A DNA stretch of 64,000 nt from Chitinophaga pinensis. GTDB taxonomy: Bacteria > Bacteroidota > Bacteroidia > UBA4408. A program made the position numbers and the translations under genes. Location: NCBI GenBank assembly GCA_945861665.1, contig CAMAVS010000007.1, positions 71,277-135,276 on the forward strand. Reading direction: 5' to 3'. Of the stretch, positions 45,479 through 55,729 are shown in pieces. The notes beneath the pieces were generated by a model. That model had not been told where the DNA came from. It saw only the letters and a program-made list of their open reading frames with translations, and did not search any database. Positions within the stretch are counted from its first letter, which is position 1, and each line of letters opens with the position of its first letter.

Positions 45479-46246
45479 CTATATGTCTATTTCAATAAGA
45501 ACTGGGCAGTGGTCGGAATGTTTCGCTTCAGGTAAAATAGCAGCACGAAGTAACTTTGACAGTAAATTTTCACTTACTAAAAGATAATCTATACGCCATC
45601 CCAAATTTTTACCCCGCGATCCAGCACGATAGCTCCACCAAGTATAGTTGTGAGGCCCCTTATTGAAATGCCTAAAAGTATCTACAAAACCGCTTTCCAA
45701 AAAGCCATCAAACCATGCTCTTTCATCAGGTAAAAAACCCGATGTGTTTGCGTTCGACCTAGGATTATGTATGTCAATTTCTTTATTACAAATATTGTAA
45801 TCGCCACAGATAATAAGATTCCTTCGGTCTTTATTTAAGCTATTAATATACTGTTGAAAATCATTCAACCATTCAATTTTAAAGGCTTGACGATGGTCGC
45901 CACTTGACCCAGAAGGCATATAAACACTCATAATTGAATTTTCGCCATAGTCAACACGTAACACCCTCCCTTCATCATCGTATTTTCGAATTCCACAACC
46001 GTAAACTATATTATCGGGTTTCTCCTTTGCAAGAATTGCTACTCCGCTATATCCTTTTTTTTGTGCTGAATGCCAGTAATGCTTATATCCAGCTTGTTCA
46101 AAAATTGTTAAATCAAGTTGTTCGGGGCTTGCCTTTGTTTCTTGAAGGCAAATTATATCCGGATTTGTGGCTTTTAACCAATTCATCCAATTTTTACTAA
46201 GTGCAGCACGTATGCCATTTACATTATAAGTAACTATTCTTTTCAT
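45479..46246 (-). CDS. xth: Exodeoxyribonuclease III
   Basis: An AP endonuclease/3'-exonuclease of base-excision repair. Motifs are VTYNVNGIRAAL near the N-terminus, CLQETK, GYSGVAIL, CGDYNI, DTFRHF and the terminal SDHCPV. The length of 255 residues is normal. It lies 5 bases downstream of purN and is probably cotranscribed with it. Confidence 0.92.
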   Translation of the reverse strand: MKRIVTYNVNGIRAALSKNWMNWLKATNPDIICLQETKASPEQLDLTIFEQAGYKHYWHSAQKKGYSGVAILAKEKPDNIVYGCGIRKYDDEGRVLRVDYGENSIMSVYMPSGSSGDHRQAFKIEWLNDFQQYINSLNKDRRNLIICGDYNICNKEIDIHNPRSNANTSGFLPDERAWFDGFLESGFVDTFRHFNKGPHNYTWWSYRAGSRGKNLGWRIDYLLVSENLLSKLLRAAILPEAKHSDHCPVLIEIDI

Positions 46247-46251
46247 AGGAA

Positions 46252-46815
46252 TTATTTAATGATATTTTTTAATGTCACAGGATAATATTCGTGTTCCAAA
46301 GCTTGAACTTTCAGCCCGATACTTTCAATGGTATCTTCGATCGTTATAGCGCATTTTTTCTGCAAAATAATTTCTCCTTTATCGTACTCTTCATTCACGT
46401 AATGTATACTGATCCCAGTTTCTTTTTCGCCCGTCTCCATTACAGCTTTATGAACGTACATACCGTACATTCCTTTTCCGCCAAATTTAGGTAATAAGGC
46501 AGGGTGTATATTTATTATCTTTTTAGGAAATTCCTTAATTAGAGCTTGTGGAATTTGCAATAAAAAGCCTGCTAAAACAATGTAGTCAATGTTGTTTTCA
46601 ATTAAAAACGTGATTAGACCATCGGAATCAACAAAACTGTCTTTGGGAAACACAAAACAAGGAACACTCTCTTGCTTGCATTTATTAATAATACCGGCCT
46701 TTTCGTTATTGGTAACAACAAGTCGAATTACGACTTTACTATCACCGGCAAAATAACGAATAATTTGATGTGCGTTGCTACCATTTCCGGAAGCAAATAC
46801 AGCTATATTTTTCAT
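46252..46815 (-). CDS. purN: Phosphoribosylglycinamide formyltransferase
   Basis: Transfers a formyl group from 10-formyl-THF to GAR in purine synthesis. The N-terminal VFASGNGSNAHQIIR, the catalytic IHPALLPKFGG (His and Asn of the formyltransferase active site) and GISIHYVNEEYDKGEII are present. The 187 residues are typical of PurN. The gene is upstream of xth on the same strand. Confidence 0.9.
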   Translation of the reverse strand: MKNIAVFASGNGSNAHQIIRYFAGDSKVVIRLVVTNNEKAGIINKCKQESVPCFVFPKDSFVDSDGLITFLIENNIDYIVLAGFLLQIPQALIKEFPKKIINIHPALLPKFGGKGMYGMYVHKAVMETGEKETGISIHYVNEEYDKGEIILQKKCAITIEDTIESIGLKVQALEHEYYPVTLKNIIK

Positions 46816-46831
46816 GCGAAAATCCTGTGGT

Positions 46832-46839
46832 CAAAAGTA
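46832..46839 (-). promoter_or_regulatory. -7 box TACTTTTG for purN-xth
   Basis: Perfect TAnnTTTG match on the minus strand, 16 bases before the purN ATG. Confidence 0.55.
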
Positions 46840-46885
46840 CAAAAACTTTCAAATTAACATCGTGTAAAAAAATTAAGGGGAAAGA

Positions 46886-48685
46886 TTAAACTAGCACTTT
46901 TTTCTTATTCAGCGAGGTTTGTATATCATCTAATTCGCCTTTAGGAATCGCTCCAATAAGTTTTTTGGTATACTCTGTTTGAGGGTTTGAATAAATTTGG
47001 TCAGAGTCCCCCATTTCTTCTATTTTCCCTTTGTTCATTACTAACATTCGGTCGCTCATAAATTTAACAACCGATAAATCGTGAGAAATAAATATGTATG
47101 TAAAACCAAATTCATCACGTAATTCATTTAATAAATTAAGCACTTGTGCTTGAACAGATACGTCAAGCGCTGACACCGACTCATCACAAATAATAAACTG
47201 AGGTTGCAAAGCCAATGCTCTTGCAATGCAAATACGCTGACGTTGACCACCCGAAAATTCGTGAGGGTACCTGTAATAGTGCGATTCACTCATATTTACT
47301 CGTTCCAAAAGTTCAATAACTCTTGCCTTACGAGCTTTATCATTTTCTAAAATTCCATGTACTTGCATAGGTTCAATAATTGCCTCACCTATGGTAATAC
47401 GTGGATTAAGAGAAGAATATGGATCTTGGAAAATAATTTGAACATTTTTGCGAATATTTCGCATTCCCTTACCATTCAGCTTATTTACGTTTATGCCATT
47501 GTAAATTATTTCTCCGGAAGTAGGTTCTACTAAGCGAAGTACGGTTCTTCCCAAGGTCGTTTTTCCGCAACCCGATTCCCCCACCAAACCAAGTGTTTCT
47601 CCGGGATATACATCAAAACTAACATCGTCCACCGCTTTTACAAATTCTGTTACCTTACCAAATATCCCTTTAGTGATTGGAAAATACGTTTTTAAATTTT
47701 TTACTTGCAGTAAAGGTGCTTGTGAATATAAATCCAAGTGCCTCTTTTCTCTTTCTTTAGATGTAATTATCAATTTATCAGTAACCTCAGAAACGGACTT
47801 ACTGCTTTCGGTCATTTTACCCTCGGCATCCGTTTGCATAAAATCGGAAACGGTGGGCAACCAATGTAATCTTTTGTTTAAGGGTGGCCTGCAAGCAAGA
47901 AGCCCTTTTGTATAGGGATGTTGTGGATTTGCAAAAATATCCCACACATTTCCCTGCTCCACTATTTTGCCTTTGTACATCACCACAACGTTATCTGCTA
48001 ATTCAGCAATTACACCTAAATCGTGTGTAATGAACAAGATGCCCATTTCCTCTTTTTGTTGCAAATCACGCATTAAATCGAGTATGGTTTTTTGAACGGT
48101 TACATCCAGTGCAGTAGTTGGTTCATCGGCAATTAGTATCGATGGGTTACAACTCATTGCCATCGCAATCATTACGCGTTGCTTTTGTCCTCCCGATATT
48201 TGATGAGGGTATGTATCAAAAATACTTTCCGGTCGCGGCAATTCAACCAATTTAAAAAGGTCAACGGTTTTTTCCTTTGCTACTTTCTTATTCACTTTTT
48301 GGTGAAGCATAATGGCTTCCATTACCTGATCCCCGCATGTAAAAACAGGGTTTAGCGAAGTCATCGGCTCTTGAAATATCATGGCTATTTCATTGCCCCT
48401 TAAGGATCGCATATCCCTGTCGTTTAATTTCAATAAATCAATTACTCCTTTACTCCTGGAATGAAACATCATTTCCCCAGCGCTAACTCGCCCGGGAGGA
48501 CTTTGAATAAGTCGCATCACAGAAAGTGCTGTTACCGACTTTCCCGACCCTGATTCACCAACGATACCTATTGTTTGTCCCTTATGAAGGGTGAAAGAAA
48601 CATCGTCTACTGCTTTAATAACCTCTTCCTCTGTCTTAAACTCCGTACACAAATTTCGCACTTCCAATAATGGCTTTTGCTCCAT
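46886..48685 (-). CDS. Peptide ABC transporter, fused two-domain ATP-binding protein
   Basis: Two ABC ATPase domains in one chain, corresponding to DppD/OppD and DppF/OppF. The first has [11 protein letters not shown] and the signature ISGGQKQRV with [12 protein letters not shown]; the second has [20 protein letters not shown] and [12 protein letters not shown]. The oligopeptide-type C-terminal extension after each domain is present. The frame reaches a TTG at 48727, but ATG 48685 (MEQKPLLEV) is the better start. It would power import of peptides. No permease gene is adjacent, and the binding protein is nearby on the same strand. Confidence 0.88.
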   Translation of the reverse strand: MEQKPLLEVRNLCTEFKTEEEVIKAVDDVSFTLHKGQTIGIVGESGSGKSVTALSVMRLIQSPPGRVSAGEMMFHSRSKGVIDLLKLNDRDMRSLRGNEIAMIFQEPMTSLNPVFTCGDQVMEAIMLHQKVNKKVAKEKTVDLFKLVELPRPESIFDTYPHQISGGQKQRVMIAMAMSCNPSILIADEPTTALDVTVQKTILDLMRDLQQKEEMGILFITHDLGVIAELADNVVVMYKGKIVEQGNVWDIFANPQHPYTKGLLACRPPLNKRLHWLPTVSDFMQTDAEGKMTESSKSVSEVTDKLIITSKEREKRHLDLYSQAPLLQVKNLKTYFPITKGIFGKVTEFVKAVDDVSFDVYPGETLGLVGESGCGKTTLGRTVLRLVEPTSGEIIYNGINVNKLNGKGMRNIRKNVQIIFQDPYSSLNPRITIGEAIIEPMQVHGILENDKARKARVIELLERVNMSESHYYRYPHEFSGGQRQRICIARALALQPQFIICDESVSALDVSVQAQVLNLLNELRDEFGFTYIFISHDLSVVKFMSDRMLVMNKGKIEEMGDSDQIYSNPQTEYTKKLIGAIPKGELDDIQTSLNKKKVLV

Positions 48686-48825
48686 ACAATCGAAAAAAAT
48701 AATAAATTTACACCAGTAAAAGTACAATTTAATACTAAATCTACAAATTGATGGTTAAGACCTTTTGCCTAAAAAGTTGTTTTTTTAGATAAAACCGAGC
48801 GTTGAACTATTTCGTAAATTATTGC

Positions 48826-49344
48826 ATGAAAACTAAACAACAAATCTTTTTAGGTGTTCTATTGTTGTTTTTTGTTGCCTGTGCAGGTCAAAAAAGTGAT
48901 AAAAGCACACAAACGATTACAATAAAAAAGCAAAAAAGCATTATGATAGATACCAACAAAGTGACAAAAACAGAAGATGAGTGGCAGAAACAACTTACTC
49001 CCGATCAATTTTATGTATTGCGTCAAAAAGGAACGGAACGCCCCTTTACCGGAAAGTTTTGGAATAGTAACGAAAAGGGCGAGTACCATTGTGCTGCCTG
49101 TGGAAATTATTTATTTTCATCACAAACAAAATTTGATGCAGGTTGTGGTTGGCCAAGCTTTTCGGAAGCTGCTGCTGAAAAAAACATTATCAGCAAAGCC
49201 GATTCAAGTCACGGAATGATGCGCACAGAAGTGATGTGTGCCAAATGTGGCGGACACCTTGGTCACGTTTTTGACGATGGGCCGAAACCTGCCGGCTTGC
49301 GTTATTGTATTAACTCGGAGTCGCTGACGTTTGAGAAGAAGTAA
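48826..49344 (+). CDS. msrB: Peptide-methionine (R)-S-oxide reductase, lipoprotein form
   Basis: Reduces methionine-R-sulfoxide. The catalytic Cys161 is in [10 protein letters not shown]. The structural zinc ligands are Cys89, Cys92, Cys138 and Cys141 (CAAC and CAKC), and the GCGWPSF and GHVFDDGP blocks are present. A signal with lipobox FFVAC (Cys19) means the protein is a periplasmic or surface lipoprotein, unlike the cytoplasmic form. A TTG-initiated frame at 48802 is a false extension. A repeat-rich spacer follows. Confidence 0.9.
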   Translation: MKTKQQIFLGVLLLFFVACAGQKSDKSTQTITIKKQKSIMIDTNKVTKTEDEWQKQLTPDQFYVLRQKGTERPFTGKFWNSNEKGEYHCAACGNYLFSSQTKFDAGCGWPSFSEAAAEKNIISKADSSHGMMRTEVMCAKCGGHLGHVFDDGPKPAGLRYCINSESLTFEKK

Positions 49345-49389
49345 TTTAAGGTGAATGCGGTATACGCATTTAATATAAAAAAATTTAGG

Positions 49390-49410
49390 TTGTGCGGTTT
49401 TGCCGCACAA
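49390..49410. repeat. Perfect hairpin TTGTGCGG/CCGCACAA
   Basis: Eight base pairs with a five-base loop, overlapping the start of repeat copy B. A degenerate version (TGTGCGGCTTTGCCTCACA) lies at 24192-24210 upstream of copy A. Confidence 0.75.
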
Positions 49411-49480
49411 GCCAATGTTATCTATTTCCACGAAACCTGAAATTCGCACCCTTTTCTCATTAGCTTCCCGCCTTTCTAAC
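49404..49480. repeat. Dispersed 77-bp repeat, copy B
   Basis: Same 77 bases as 24290-24366 with 8 mismatches (by eye). The modules around it are arranged differently: the CTTTTTTCTTGAT segment is downstream here (about 49563-49576) but upstream in copy A. Confidence 0.85.
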
Positions 49481-49702
49481 TAACACACATCGACCCTTAT
49501 TAGTAAGGCGCGTTTGCCCGAAAAAATGGCGGGCGTGTGTTTGAAAGTGTGCGAGCAGCTTCCTTTTTTCTTGATTTTTTGTTTCTTTTGTATTAAGACA
49601 AAAGAAAATGCCCAGCGGCACAGAGCGAATAGATTAATTAAAAAATATATCTAAAAGCTAATTTTGGTAACCTTTTTACTTTGTTAAAACAGCAAAGGTG
49701 GT

Positions 49703-50422
49703 TTAAGCTATCGTAATATTTTTCTCTTTAATCAACTCTTCTCCTCTGTATTTGATTAGGAGCTGTGCTACTGTAAGTACATCTTTCTGGCAGTATTTTA
49801 CAATGCGTTCGAGATTTTTTTCTTCGTAATACACGCTGTAAACTTGGCTGCCATCGATGTCATCTTTTGGTGTAGGAATATTAAATACAGCTGCTAATAG
49901 GTTAAGAGATGTATAGCTTTTATAGTCTCCAAATTTCCACAACTCCATCGTATCTAAATGATTTATTTCCCAAGGTTTTTTTCCAGTAATGTTGAGTATG
50001 CTCGGCAACTTTAATCCGTTTATAAGAATACGCCTGGCTATGAAAGGATAGTCGAATTCCTTTCCATTGTGTGCACAAAGCAAACTGGCCTTTTTATTAT
50101 AATGAGTATCCAGCAAATCAATGAATGCTTTTAATAGTTTTTTCTCATCGTGTCCGAAAAATGATTTTACACGAAAATTATATGCGTATTTCCCTTTGGT
50201 TACAATCCCTACAGATATGCAAACTATTTTCCCAAACTCGGCATAAATGCCCGATCTTTTATAAAGAGTTTCGGGAGTTTCCTCTTCCGATTTTTTTAGA
50301 TTTGCTGTTTTTTTATTCCATAAATCCTTCATACTTGCAGGAAGCTTGGAATAATTCGCTGCATTCGGAACAGTTTCAATATCTAGAAACAAAATGTTTT
50401 CGAGGTTGAGTGTATCTAACAT
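49703..50422 (-). CDS. 3'-5' exonuclease, PolB exonuclease-like (DNA_pol_B_exo2)
   Basis: An RNase H-fold nuclease with DEDD motifs. DIET (Asp14, Glu16), the middle segment LCAHNGKEFDYPF with the second Asp, and YCQKDV near the C-terminus with the third. This is the DNA_pol_B_exo2 architecture of Bacteroidota. The 239-residue protein has no polymerase domain. It begins 2 bases after the end of the Wzi/RemB-like gene, so it belongs to the same transcript as the polysaccharide genes. The functional link is unclear. Confidence 0.8.
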   Translation of the reverse strand: MLDTLNLENILFLDIETVPNAANYSKLPASMKDLWNKKTANLKKSEEETPETLYKRSGIYAEFGKIVCISVGIVTKGKYAYNFRVKSFFGHDEKKLLKAFIDLLDTHYNKKASLLCAHNGKEFDYPFIARRILINGLKLPSILNITGKKPWEINHLDTMELWKFGDYKSYTSLNLLAAVFNIPTPKDDIDGSQVYSVYYEEKNLERIVKYCQKDVLTVAQLLIKYRGEELIKEKNITIA

Positions 50423-50424
50423 AA

Positions 50425-52029
50425 TTAAAAATCTTGGTAAAGGTTATACAACGAGGTTCGTATTCCAAAGAAGATTGTGCTTGTATTTGCGCTACTAACA
50501 ACATTTTGCAGACTGCGATAAAGCAAACCTGCCTCAAACAAAAGGTTGCATTTTGGATTTATTAAATAGGAAAATTTAAATTCTGAGAGCAAAACTTTTG
50601 TTTTAAGACCTTGCCCAACAAAATTTCCAAAATCGCTTGGTCGTGTTGTATAGGATGCATAAATATTTTGTCCGTAATTAACGGCTGCAGTATCTAAACC
50701 GACCTTTGCATACATTACTTTTGCATTGAAAAAGATGCGCTTGTGTTGGTAATTAATTATTCCAATTGCTTCATAAAAATTAGCGCCAAGAGGATGTGCC
50801 AGCGATTGATTATAGTGTCCATAATTTTGAATTGGGTTACCGTGCGAATAGGTATACGGTCGAACATAATTTGCTTCGCCTTGTATGTATAAATTCTTCA
50901 GGTGAAGTGCATTAAACATCTTGAATCCGAATTGATACCCTTGCTTGTTTGCCCACCAACCTTTGCTCTCTTTTAAAAATTTAAGGTAAAATTCATCAAT
51001 CAATACTTGTGAATAGAGCTGAATGTTTTTAGCAATTTTTAATTTAAAGCTTACCCCTAAAAGAGCATTGTCGGGTGAGCCAACAGAATATTCAACTGGC
51101 CTGTAAAACACCACCGGGCTCAAATAATTTACATCGTACCCTAAGCCACCTTTTGCACTGCGCGATTGCCATACAATGGATTCGAAGAAGCTAAAATTAA
51201 ATCGTTTGCTTACATTCCAACTCAAGTAATGAGCAGCAGCATACTTTTTTTTCATCAATTGTGTATTTCCAAGAGAGCCTCTTATATCGCGCAACTCAGT
51301 ATACAAATTGATGTATTGAAACTTCCAGATAGTGGTAATTATTTTGAAATAAGGATAGTTGTACGAATTGTCTGACAGCAATAAAGAACGGTACCCATCG
51401 CCCAAAAATTGTTTGCCATTCCCCAATTCAAAACGAAATACTTTATTGGGAGCAAATGCTGCATAGCCCATTTGAACAATGCTTTTGTATCCTGGTAACA
51501 GCATACTACTATCCGCATATCCTTGTTGTGGAATTACTTCCGTTTTTTGAATTACACTATCGATGTAAAAAGGGTATTTAGCATTAATACAAAAAGCAGA
51601 ATAATGCACCGATAATTTTGTTCCAATATCAGAAACTAAACTAATTCCTATCGCAGTTTCTAGCGCTTTTGATTTAAAAGACAAATCGCAACCTCCCACG
51701 AACGTAAGGACTGGATCGAGTGAAACAGCAAAGTTGTTGTAATTATACCATAGTAAATGGTCATTTAAAACATGATGCATTGCAACCGATTTTGTTTTGC
51801 GCACCATAGTGCCTTGCAAAGAGTCGCATCCTACCAGACTGCTTATTTGCTGTTGGTTATAAGGCTTGCAATTTGAATGGAAATATTTATTCTTATTACC
51901 CAAGTTCTCATATCGATAAAGCTGCTCGTTTGTTAAAAACAGATTTTGTTGCTGTGCAAATAAGTTCGCACTTATAAATAACATAAATGCAATCGATAAA
52001 AAATATTTTATATTACTAGAATGGTACAA
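50425..52029 (-). CDS. Wzi/RemB-like outer-membrane protein, copy 1
   Basis: A signal peptide (FLSIAFMLFISANLFAQ) is followed by about 510 residues of beta-barrel-like alternation ending in LYNLYQDF. The stretch FLGDGYRSLLLSDNSYNYPY and [16 protein letters not shown] are shared with the second copy at 53194-54789. The family resembles Wzi-type capsule assembly proteins and the Flavobacterium RemB gliding/surface protein. The only start before the signal is a TTG at 52029, just downstream of wecA. It probably acts in surface polysaccharide export or attachment. Confidence 0.7.
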   Translation of the reverse strand: MYHSSNIKYFLSIAFMLFISANLFAQQQNLFLTNEQLYRYENLGNKNKYFHSNCKPYNQQQISSLVGCDSLQGTMVRKTKSVAMHHVLNDHLLWYNYNNFAVSLDPVLTFVGGCDLSFKSKALETAIGISLVSDIGTKLSVHYSAFCINAKYPFYIDSVIQKTEVIPQQGYADSSMLLPGYKSIVQMGYAAFAPNKVFRFELGNGKQFLGDGYRSLLLSDNSYNYPYFKIITTIWKFQYINLYTELRDIRGSLGNTQLMKKKYAAAHYLSWNVSKRFNFSFFESIVWQSRSAKGGLGYDVNYLSPVVFYRPVEYSVGSPDNALLGVSFKLKIAKNIQLYSQVLIDEFYLKFLKESKGWWANKQGYQFGFKMFNALHLKNLYIQGEANYVRPYTYSHGNPIQNYGHYNQSLAHPLGANFYEAIGIINYQHKRIFFNAKVMYAKVGLDTAAVNYGQNIYASYTTRPSDFGNFVGQGLKTKVLLSEFKFSYLINPKCNLLFEAGLLYRSLQNVVSSANTSTIFFGIRTSLYNLYQDF

Positions 52030-52040
52030 CAGTGCTGATA

Positions 52041-53129
52041 TTATTTATCTTTTTCTTTGATTTTAATAAGAAAGGGGATCTGAAAAACAACACCCGCGAC
52101 AAGTCCAACTATTAAAAATGCAATACTTGGGTTTACCTTATTCAATAAAATAGAAATGGCTATAAGGCTGATGTTTATCGAATACAACAAGATCACCGTT
52201 TTTCGTTGATTAAGACCTAAAGCCAATAAGCGATGATGAATGTGGTTACGATCGGCAACGAATGGTGAAACGCCTTTTACTGTTCTAAAAATAAAAATAC
52301 GCAATGTATCATACAGTGGAAAAACAAGAACAGCTATTACAAAAACCGGTTTTGAAACATGTACAAGTATCGTTTCTATGCTGTTTTTATCGTACTCAAT
52401 TAGTTTAATTGCTAAAATAGATATAATTAGTCCAATGGTTAAAGAGCCCGAATCGCCCATAAAAATTCGTGCTGGTGAAAAATTATAAAACAAGAAAGCT
52501 ATTAATGATCCTGCCAAAGAAAATGCGAGCGCTGCCATCGTTAAGTTTCCAGCAAAAAAGAACCATAAACCAAATGCCGTGGAGCAAATAAGACCAATCC
52601 CTGCAGCCAATCCATCAACACCATCAATTAAGTTAAAGGCGTTCACAATAACAATAATGGTAAAAACAGAAATAAAAATACTTGCCCATTCTGGTATTTC
52701 ATATACTCCAAATATTCCGTGTAACCCTTTTAATCGGACATTTGCCATAAGCACCAATACCATTGCTACACCAATATGAGCCAATAGTTTTTTAATGGGA
52801 GCCGTTCCAACAATATCGTCTTTTACACCCACAAAAAACAAAACTATAACAGTTGCAATAACATATTTAAAATCGGAAACTGCAGTGCTCATACTTTCAA
52901 CATCAAGCAGCTTATTTGCTGGCAGCCACAGAGCGAAAGCAAATATTGTTCCGGCAAAAATATTAATCCCACCAATGGTTGGAATTTTTCGTTTATGCAA
53001 TTTGCGATCGCCTCCAGGATCGTCATTAAGGTTTTTGAGTTTGGCAATCTTAATTAATGAGGGTGTAAATAGAAATACTACTACAAAAGAGGTAAGAAAG
53101 GATAGTATGAGCAGTATTAGCATTTCCAT
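52041..53129 (-). CDS. wecA: WecA/MraY-type glycosyl-1-phosphate transferase
   Basis: A 362-residue multi-pass membrane protein with the Asp-rich motif DDPGGDRKLHKRKIPTIGG (36-54), GVKDDI (101-106), NLIDGVDGLAAG (166-177), MGDSGS (224-229) and HIHHR (296-300). These match GlcNAc/QuiNAc-1-P transferases that load the first sugar on undecaprenyl phosphate. It makes the lipid-linked primer for surface polysaccharide. It sits between two Wzi/RemB-like genes, on the same strand as gmd and fcl. Confidence 0.88.
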   Translation of the reverse strand: MEMLILLILSFLTSFVVVFLFTPSLIKIAKLKNLNDDPGGDRKLHKRKIPTIGGINIFAGTIFAFALWLPANKLLDVESMSTAVSDFKYVIATVIVLFFVGVKDDIVGTAPIKKLLAHIGVAMVLVLMANVRLKGLHGIFGVYEIPEWASIFISVFTIIVIVNAFNLIDGVDGLAAGIGLICSTAFGLWFFFAGNLTMAALAFSLAGSLIAFLFYNFSPARIFMGDSGSLTIGLIISILAIKLIEYDKNSIETILVHVSKPVFVIAVLVFPLYDTLRIFIFRTVKGVSPFVADRNHIHHRLLALGLNQRKTVILLYSINISLIAISILLNKVNPSIAFLIVGLVAGVVFQIPFLIKIKEKDK

Positions 53130-53193
53130 AATTCTACAATCAAAATCTATAATGCGTGTTTATACAAACTTAAAAAAAATCTACTAATATGTG

Positions 53194-54789
53194 TTAAAAA
53201 TCGAAGTAAGTGTTGGATAAAGAAGTTCTAAAGCCTATAAAAAAATAATTTGTTACGTTGTACTGAAAACTGTTATTTAGAGTACGCATATATACCCCTG
53301 TTATAACATTCATATTTGTTGCCCTATTAACCTTATAACCGATAGAAAAAGCAGAGGTTGAGAGTGTAGTTAAAAATCCTTGTATTTTATTATTTGTGAG
53401 TACTCCGGCATTGTCATCAGGTAATAACACATTGTTCCCATAATGCATAGAAGCACTATCTGCTCCGTAGGTAGCGTAATTTATTTTTGCTTCCACAAAA
53501 AAATCAAATAATGTATAACGAACAATTCCAACAGCTTCATTAAAGTTAGCGCCAAGCGGGTGTGCCAAACTCTGGTTGTAGTGTGTGTAGTTTTGCTCCA
53601 GTTTTCTAAACGAATATGTGAAAGCTGTTACACTGTTGTATTCAGCTTGCAGATATAGGTTTTTTAATTTAAAAGCATCGTAATATTTCAGTCCAAATTG
53701 ATATCCCTTCTTATTATGTGTCGACATTTTTTTCCTGTCAACATCGTCTACCACATATTGACAATACAACACCGCAAAACGAGTGAGGTTAAACTTGGCT
53801 GTTGCCCCAAGCATAACATTATCATTGCCGCTGATACCAAATTGCATAGCCGCTGACAAAATAATAGGATTTAAATAATTTGCATTAAAGGTAGGACTTA
53901 AACCTCTGCGAACATTGTACATTGTAGACTGGAACAAGCCCAATTGCAATTTGGAAACAGGCATATAACTTACATAATGAAAACTGGCAGTCTTTTTTTG
54001 AAACAAGGGTTCATTCAATGCGGTTATGAATATTCTACCGTTGTCAATAAGTTGCAAGGATGCGAGTATATTGGTAAATTGAAATTTTCCAATGCTCGTA
54101 GTTGCCCTCATATAAGGATAATTAAAGGCGTTATCTGAAAGCATCAAGGATCGATAACCATCTCCAATGAAATGTTTTCCGTGCCCTCCCTGTAAATTAA
54201 ATTTTTTGCAGGGCGAATAAGAAACATAACCCACGGCCATTGCGTAGTCGAAACCATTTGATTTAAATGCTTTTACCCTCCCCTGTCCCGGAACTACTTC
54301 ATTTACTCTAATAAAACTATCAATATAGTTTACGAAAAAAGCTTGGTTTTCATAAAAGGAACTTTCGAATGAAAATTTTGTTCCTATATCTCCACGCACC
54401 AATATACCTCTCGTATTTTGGTAGTATTTTTCTGTATCAAGAGTATTAACTTTATCATATTCCAAATTAAAAACAGGGTCGATAGCTATGTACATTCCTG
54501 TGGAAGAATCTTTAAACACAGCCAGGCTTTCGTGTTTGACTTTTCGCGCCAACCACGATCTTTTCAACGAATCATAATAGGTAAAAACACCGCAGGCCCC
54601 CTGTAAATTATAGGTGCCAACATTACTTTCTATTGTTGGCTTAACGGCAGAGTGATGGTTAATTTTCCCTTTGCGGCTTAGCATCATTTCAGTTAGTTGT
54701 GTCGACTGGTAATTCATCGGCAAATTTTTTTGCTGTGCCATTGTCAGCAAAGGAAAAAAAATGGCAAGTATGTAATAATGTTTTCTCAA
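53194..54789 (-). CDS. Wzi/RemB-like outer-membrane protein, copy 2
   Basis: A signal peptide ([16 protein letters not shown]) is followed by a beta-rich barrel of the same type as copy 1. It shares [20 protein letters not shown] and [16 protein letters not shown] with it. The C-terminus ends in a beta-strand-like YFDF. The start is TTG at 54789, overlapping the fcl stop as TTGA. That coupling supports this start, because no ATG exists before the signal peptide. The role is inferred as in copy 1. Confidence 0.7.
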   Translation of the reverse strand: MRKHYYILAIFFPLLTMAQQKNLPMNYQSTQLTEMMLSRKGKINHHSAVKPTIESNVGTYNLQGACGVFTYYDSLKRSWLARKVKHESLAVFKDSSTGMYIAIDPVFNLEYDKVNTLDTEKYYQNTRGILVRGDIGTKFSFESSFYENQAFFVNYIDSFIRVNEVVPGQGRVKAFKSNGFDYAMAVGYVSYSPCKKFNLQGGHGKHFIGDGYRSLMLSDNAFNYPYMRATTSIGKFQFTNILASLQLIDNGRIFITALNEPLFQKKTASFHYVSYMPVSKLQLGLFQSTMYNVRRGLSPTFNANYLNPIILSAAMQFGISGNDNVMLGATAKFNLTRFAVLYCQYVVDDVDRKKMSTHNKKGYQFGLKYYDAFKLKNLYLQAEYNSVTAFTYSFRKLEQNYTHYNQSLAHPLGANFNEAVGIVRYTLFDFFVEAKINYATYGADSASMHYGNNVLLPDDNAGVLTNNKIQGFLTTLSTSAFSIGYKVNRATNMNVITGVYMRTLNNSFQYNVTNYFFIGFRTSLSNTYFDF

Positions 54790-55712
54790 AAATTATGTTT
54801 TACTTCTTCATAAACTAATTTTATTCCTTCAGATAATTCTATTTTATGTTTCCATCCTAAATTGTGTAATTTACTCACATCTAAAAGTTTTCTTGGAGTG
54901 CCGTCCGGCTTTGTAACATCCCATGTCAATTCCCCTTCATAGCCTACTATTTTCTTTACCATCAAAGCAAGTTCTTTTATAGACAAATCTACACCTGTTC
55001 CGATGTTCACCAAACTGGGCTCGTTGTAATGTAACATTAAATAAAAACAAGCATCCGCCAAATCGTCTATGTGTAAAAACTCGCGTAATGGAGTGCCACT
55101 TCCCCATACCTCAACAGTAGGGCTATTTTTCTTCTTTGCTATGTGAAACTTCCGAATTAATGCGGGCAATACATGTGAATTAGCAAGATCGTAGTTGTCG
55201 TTTGGTCCGTATAAATTGGTAGGCATTACAGATATATAATTACACCCAAACTGACTCCTATAAGCATCGCATAACTTGATACCTGCAATTTTAGCTATTG
55301 CGTAGGGTTCGTTTGTTGACTCCAATAACCCCGTAAGCACACAGTCTTCCTTCAACGGCTGTGACGCCATTTTAGGATATATACAAGATGAGCCCAAGAA
55401 CATTAATTTTGTTACTTTGTTCTTGTATGAAGCATCAATAATATTATTTTGTATCATTAAATTATCGTACAAAAACTCTGCTCTATAAGTGTTATTGGCG
55501 TATATGCCCCCTACTTTTGCCGCTGCCAAAAAAACATAATTCGGCTGTTCGCGTGCAAAAAAATCCTGAACCGCCTGTTGAGTTCTTAAATCTACCTCTT
55601 TCGATGATGCAAAAACAATGTTGTTATATCCCGATGCATTTAACTTTCGTATAATGGCGGAACCTGCCATTCCTTTGTGCCCGGCAACATATATTTTGGC
55701 GCTTTTCTCCAT
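54786..55712 (-). CDS. fcl: GDP-L-fucose synthase
   Basis: An NADP-dependent epimerase/reductase that turns GDP-4-keto-6-deoxymannose into GDP-L-fucose. The Rossmann motif GHKGMAGSA (11-19), the catalytic Ser108/Ser109, Tyr137 and Lys141 (YAIAK) are all present. The length of 308 residues matches WcaG/Fcl. It follows gmd by 17 bases in the same transcript. Confidence 0.93.
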   Translation of the reverse strand: MEKSAKIYVAGHKGMAGSAIIRKLNASGYNNIVFASSKEVDLRTQQAVQDFFAREQPNYVFLAAAKVGGIYANNTYRAEFLYDNLMIQNNIIDASYKNKVTKLMFLGSSCIYPKMASQPLKEDCVLTGLLESTNEPYAIAKIAGIKLCDAYRSQFGCNYISVMPTNLYGPNDNYDLANSHVLPALIRKFHIAKKKNSPTVEVWGSGTPLREFLHIDDLADACFYLMLHYNEPSLVNIGTGVDLSIKELALMVKKIVGYEGELTWDVTKPDGTPRKLLDVSKLHNLGWKHKIELSEGIKLVYEEVKHNF

Positions 55713-55729
55713 TCTTTTACTAACATCAT

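Larger units (their letters stand above)
49345..49702. other. Intergenic region holding repeat copy B and hairpins
   Basis: 358 bases between the convergent msrB and exonuclease genes. It holds a 6-bp hairpin AATGCG/CGCATT (49354-49370), a perfect 8-bp hairpin TTGTGCGG/CCGCACAA (49390-49410), the dispersed repeat (49404-49480), and a perfect 10-bp hairpin TTTCTTTTGT/ACAAAAGAAA (49582-49607). I see no gene. Confidence 0.7.

Noticed and set aside
49345..49702. Possible small RNA or gene in the msrB-exonuclease spacer
   Set aside because: Hairpins and repeat copy B explain the structure; I saw no promoter box and no ORF worth noting.
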